Below are positions 5,446 to 6,268 of a stretch of 6,268 nt of DNA, one piece after another. Numbering within the stretch: the first letter of the stretch is position 1; each line of letters opens with the position of its first letter. Origin of the DNA: an uncultured Clostridium sp. GTDB taxonomy: Bacteria > Bacillota > Clostridia > Clostridiales > Clostridiaceae. Location: the NCBI RefSeq assembly GCF_934754915.1, contig NZ_CAKVKB010000164.1, positions 1 through 6,268 of the forward strand, read 5' to 3'. Position numbers and translations under genes: made by a program. Below the pieces are notes generated by a model. That model was not told the DNA's origin. It was given only the letters and a program-made list of their open reading frames with translations, and did no database searches.

Positions 5446-5571
5446 ATAGAAATTTGATATTTAAGTACCCCACTAATCAAGTGGAAAGCATTAGTAATTA
5501 ATGGCTGCGGGAAATTTAAGGTTGACCAATATTATTGGGTTGGCGTTATATTTCTTGCAGTCTTTTGTTTT
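5446..5571 (+). ncRNA. Candidate small RNA or attenuated leader ending in a hairpin and T-tract
   Basis: Between the -10 element and a T-tract lies about 125 bases that fold well by eye. GGCTGCGGGAAAT (5503-5515) pairs with ATTTCTTGCAGTC (5550-5562) over 13 positions, three of them G-U. It is followed at once by TTTTGTTTT (5563-5571), as in an intrinsic terminator with a large loop. The loop holds CCAAT/ATTGG (5526-5538). Upstream are CCAC/GTGG (5470-5484) and CATTA/TAATG (5489-5503), the latter competing with ACTAAT/ATTAGT (5472-5495). This could be a free small RNA or a leader that attenuates the downstream regulator gene. I recognise no known riboswitch. A small reading frame overlaps, so a coding explanation also exists. 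Confidence 0.35.
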
Positions 5572-5640
5572 ATGAATTTATATAATGCAGAGGTATTTTG
5601 GATTTTAATATATCATTATTTCTCAAAGATAAGAGGCTAA
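5501..5640 (+). pseudogene. Frameshifted small membrane-protein frame (possible programmed -1 shift)
   Basis: From 5515 to the TAA at 5638-5640 a frame encodes 41 residues with a clear hydrophobic helix (YYWVGVIFLAVFCFMNLY) and a second aromatic segment (EVFWILIYHYF) ending SKIRG. It looks like a phage small membrane protein. In its own frame it has no upstream ATG, GTG or TTG back to the stop at 5455-5457. An ATG at 5501 lies one frame away and alone would give only 24 residues (stop 5573-5575). The bases at 5509-5518, GGGAAATTTA, form two overlapping X-XXY-YYZ heptamers in the ATG frame. A -1 shift there would join the two into a 46-residue protein starting MAAGN-FKVDQYYW. The ribosome binding site is weak (GGAAAG, 12 bases upstream). 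A simple disabling mutation, an ATT start at 5497, or no translation at all remain possible. Confidence 0.35.
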
Positions 5641-5662
5641 GGATAAGGAGATGGGAATTGTT

Positions 5663-6166
5663 ATGGAAAAGAACAAATATCAAAAAATTGAAGGAAAGTT
5701 ATATAACTATTATAGATACAAGAAAGAAATAGGAAAGCTTAAAAGTATTATGGAAAACTTAGAAAAACAGATTGATTATATAAATGACAGAATAAGAAAT
5801 GTGCATAAATATGTAAATTTAGATATTGATATACCCTCTTCAAATACTGGTGAAAAAGTTCAAACAAGTTTTAATGATACAAGTTATTTTGAAAGAGAAT
5901 TGGAGAATGAAGTTACTAAGTTACAAAGAGAAAAATATGACAAAATAAAGCGATTATATAGGATAGATAGCAAAATAAGGAACATGGAAAGCTTAATTTA
6001 TGGAATGGATTATGATATATCATTACTTGAGCCAGAGGATAGGAAATTTATAGAATTAAAATATAAACACAATAAAAGCTTATTATGTATAGCAACGGAA
6101 TTATCTTTTTCAAGTGCTACAGCTTTTAGAATGAAGGAGAAAATAATTTCAAAACTAAGTATGTAG
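5663..6166 (+). CDS. ArpU/RinA-type phage late-gene transcriptional regulator, 167 aa
   Basis: The C-terminal 46 residues (122-167) read like sigma-70 region 4 or a related helix-turn-helix. LEPEDRKFIELKYKHNKS is followed by LLCIATELSFSSATAFRMKE and a final helix IISKL. The preceding 115 residues are charged coiled coil (YRYKKEIGKLKSIMENLEKQ; ELENEVTKLQREKYDKIKRL). This arrangement is that of ArpU- and RinA-like regulators, which sit at the end of phage early regions and activate packaging and lysis genes. Length (about 130-170 in the family) fits. An ATG at 5651 directly abuts the AAGGAG at 5645-5650 and cannot serve. The in-frame ATG at 5663, 12 bases from it, is chosen. The gene ends 6 bases before an intrinsic terminator. 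Terminase genes are expected next, outside the window. Confidence 0.75.
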   Translation: MEKNKYQKIEGKLYNYYRYKKEIGKLKSIMENLEKQIDYINDRIRNVHKYVNLDIDIPSSNTGEKVQTSFNDTSYFERELENEVTKLQREKYDKIKRLYRIDSKIRNMESLIYGMDYDISLLEPEDRKFIELKYKHNKSLLCIATELSFSSATAFRMKEKIISKLSM

Positions 6167-6172
6167 TTATAG

Positions 6173-6207
6173 AATCACTTGCTGATATTAAGGCAGGTGA
6201 TTTTCTT
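6173..6207 (+). terminator. Intrinsic terminator after the late regulator
   Basis: AATCACTTGC (6173-6182) pairs with GCAGGTGATT (6193-6202) with a single T-G wobble, enclosing a short loop. The T-run continues TTTTCTT (6201-6207). The stem begins 6 bases past the stop codon. It would end the early transcript, so the genes to the right need their own, presumably activator-dependent, promoter. Confidence 0.75.
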
Positions 6208-6268
6208 ATAATAAATTAGAGTCAGCTTTATTTGTGATAAGAATTTGATAAAAAGTTGAGATAAAAGG

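Noticed and set aside
5461..5571. Known riboswitch (purine, preQ1, c-di-GMP, guanidine, twister and hammerhead ribozymes considered)
   Set aside because: None of the conserved cores I know for these classes is present. Only stem potential and a T-tract are visible.
6207..6212. TATAAT after the terminator
   Set aside because: The bases at the right distance upstream (GATATT or TGATAT) do not resemble a -35, there is no TGn extension, and the hexamer overlaps the terminator T-run.
1..6268. CRISPR array, tRNA, rRNA, insertion sequence or attachment site
   Set aside because: No regularly spaced repeats, no cloverleaf, no transposase or recombinase motif, and no long direct repeats were seen.

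Overview
The window reads as the early (replication) region of a temperate phage or prophage from a low-GC Firmicute, most likely a Clostridium or a close relative. The grounds are strong A+T bias, AGGAGG-type ribosome binding sites, one TTG start, tightly packed and overlapping small genes that are all on the + strand, and a recognisable phage replication cassette. No integrase, structural gene, tRNA, rRNA, CRISPR array or insertion sequence is visible.

Bases 1-2073 hold the replication core. It contains the last codons of a probable replisome organizer, a short G39P-like helicase-loader candidate, a DnaB-family replicative helicase and an unrecognised 128-residue protein. The order organizer - loader - helicase matches genes 38-39-40 of phage SPP1. 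In that system the organizer marks the origin and the loader delivers the helicase to it.

Bases 2074-3758 begin with a structured intergenic block: two strong inverted repeats and a nine-base complement to the next ribosome binding site. A run of small or unrecognised genes follows: 40 aa, 257 aa, 30 aa, 42 aa, 47 aa and 103 aa. Four of the six are under 50 residues, and several overlap end to start, which suggests translational coupling.

Bases 3759-5352 carry a second hairpin-rich leader and then a 490-residue protein. It has a DUF3102-like N-terminus, a charged coiled-coil section and a C-terminal J-like segment with an HPD tripeptide. The HPD motif suggests, but does not prove, recruitment of host DnaK.

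Bases 5353-5662 form a gene-poor gap of about 310 bases. It holds a terminator-like hairpin, a perfect extended -10 promoter element, a 13-pair hairpin followed by a T-tract, and a tiny hydrophobic reading frame. That frame is joined to an ATG only by a -1 shift at two overlapping slippery heptamers. Bases 5663-6166 encode a coiled-coil protein with a sigma-region-4-like helix-turn-helix, the usual form of an ArpU/RinA-type late-gene activator. A good intrinsic terminator follows. The last 60 bases show no gene and end in a purine-rich AAAAGG that may be the ribosome binding site of the next gene.

Overall, the helicase-loading genes act first, the small genes probably modulate the host or replication, and the last gene probably switches on the packaging and lysis genes beyond the right edge. 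Nothing here amounts to an obvious complete new defence or mobile system. The best leads are the DUF3102/J-like protein, the possible ribosome-binding-site switch near 2125-2189, and the compact RNA/frameshift locus at 5431-5640.
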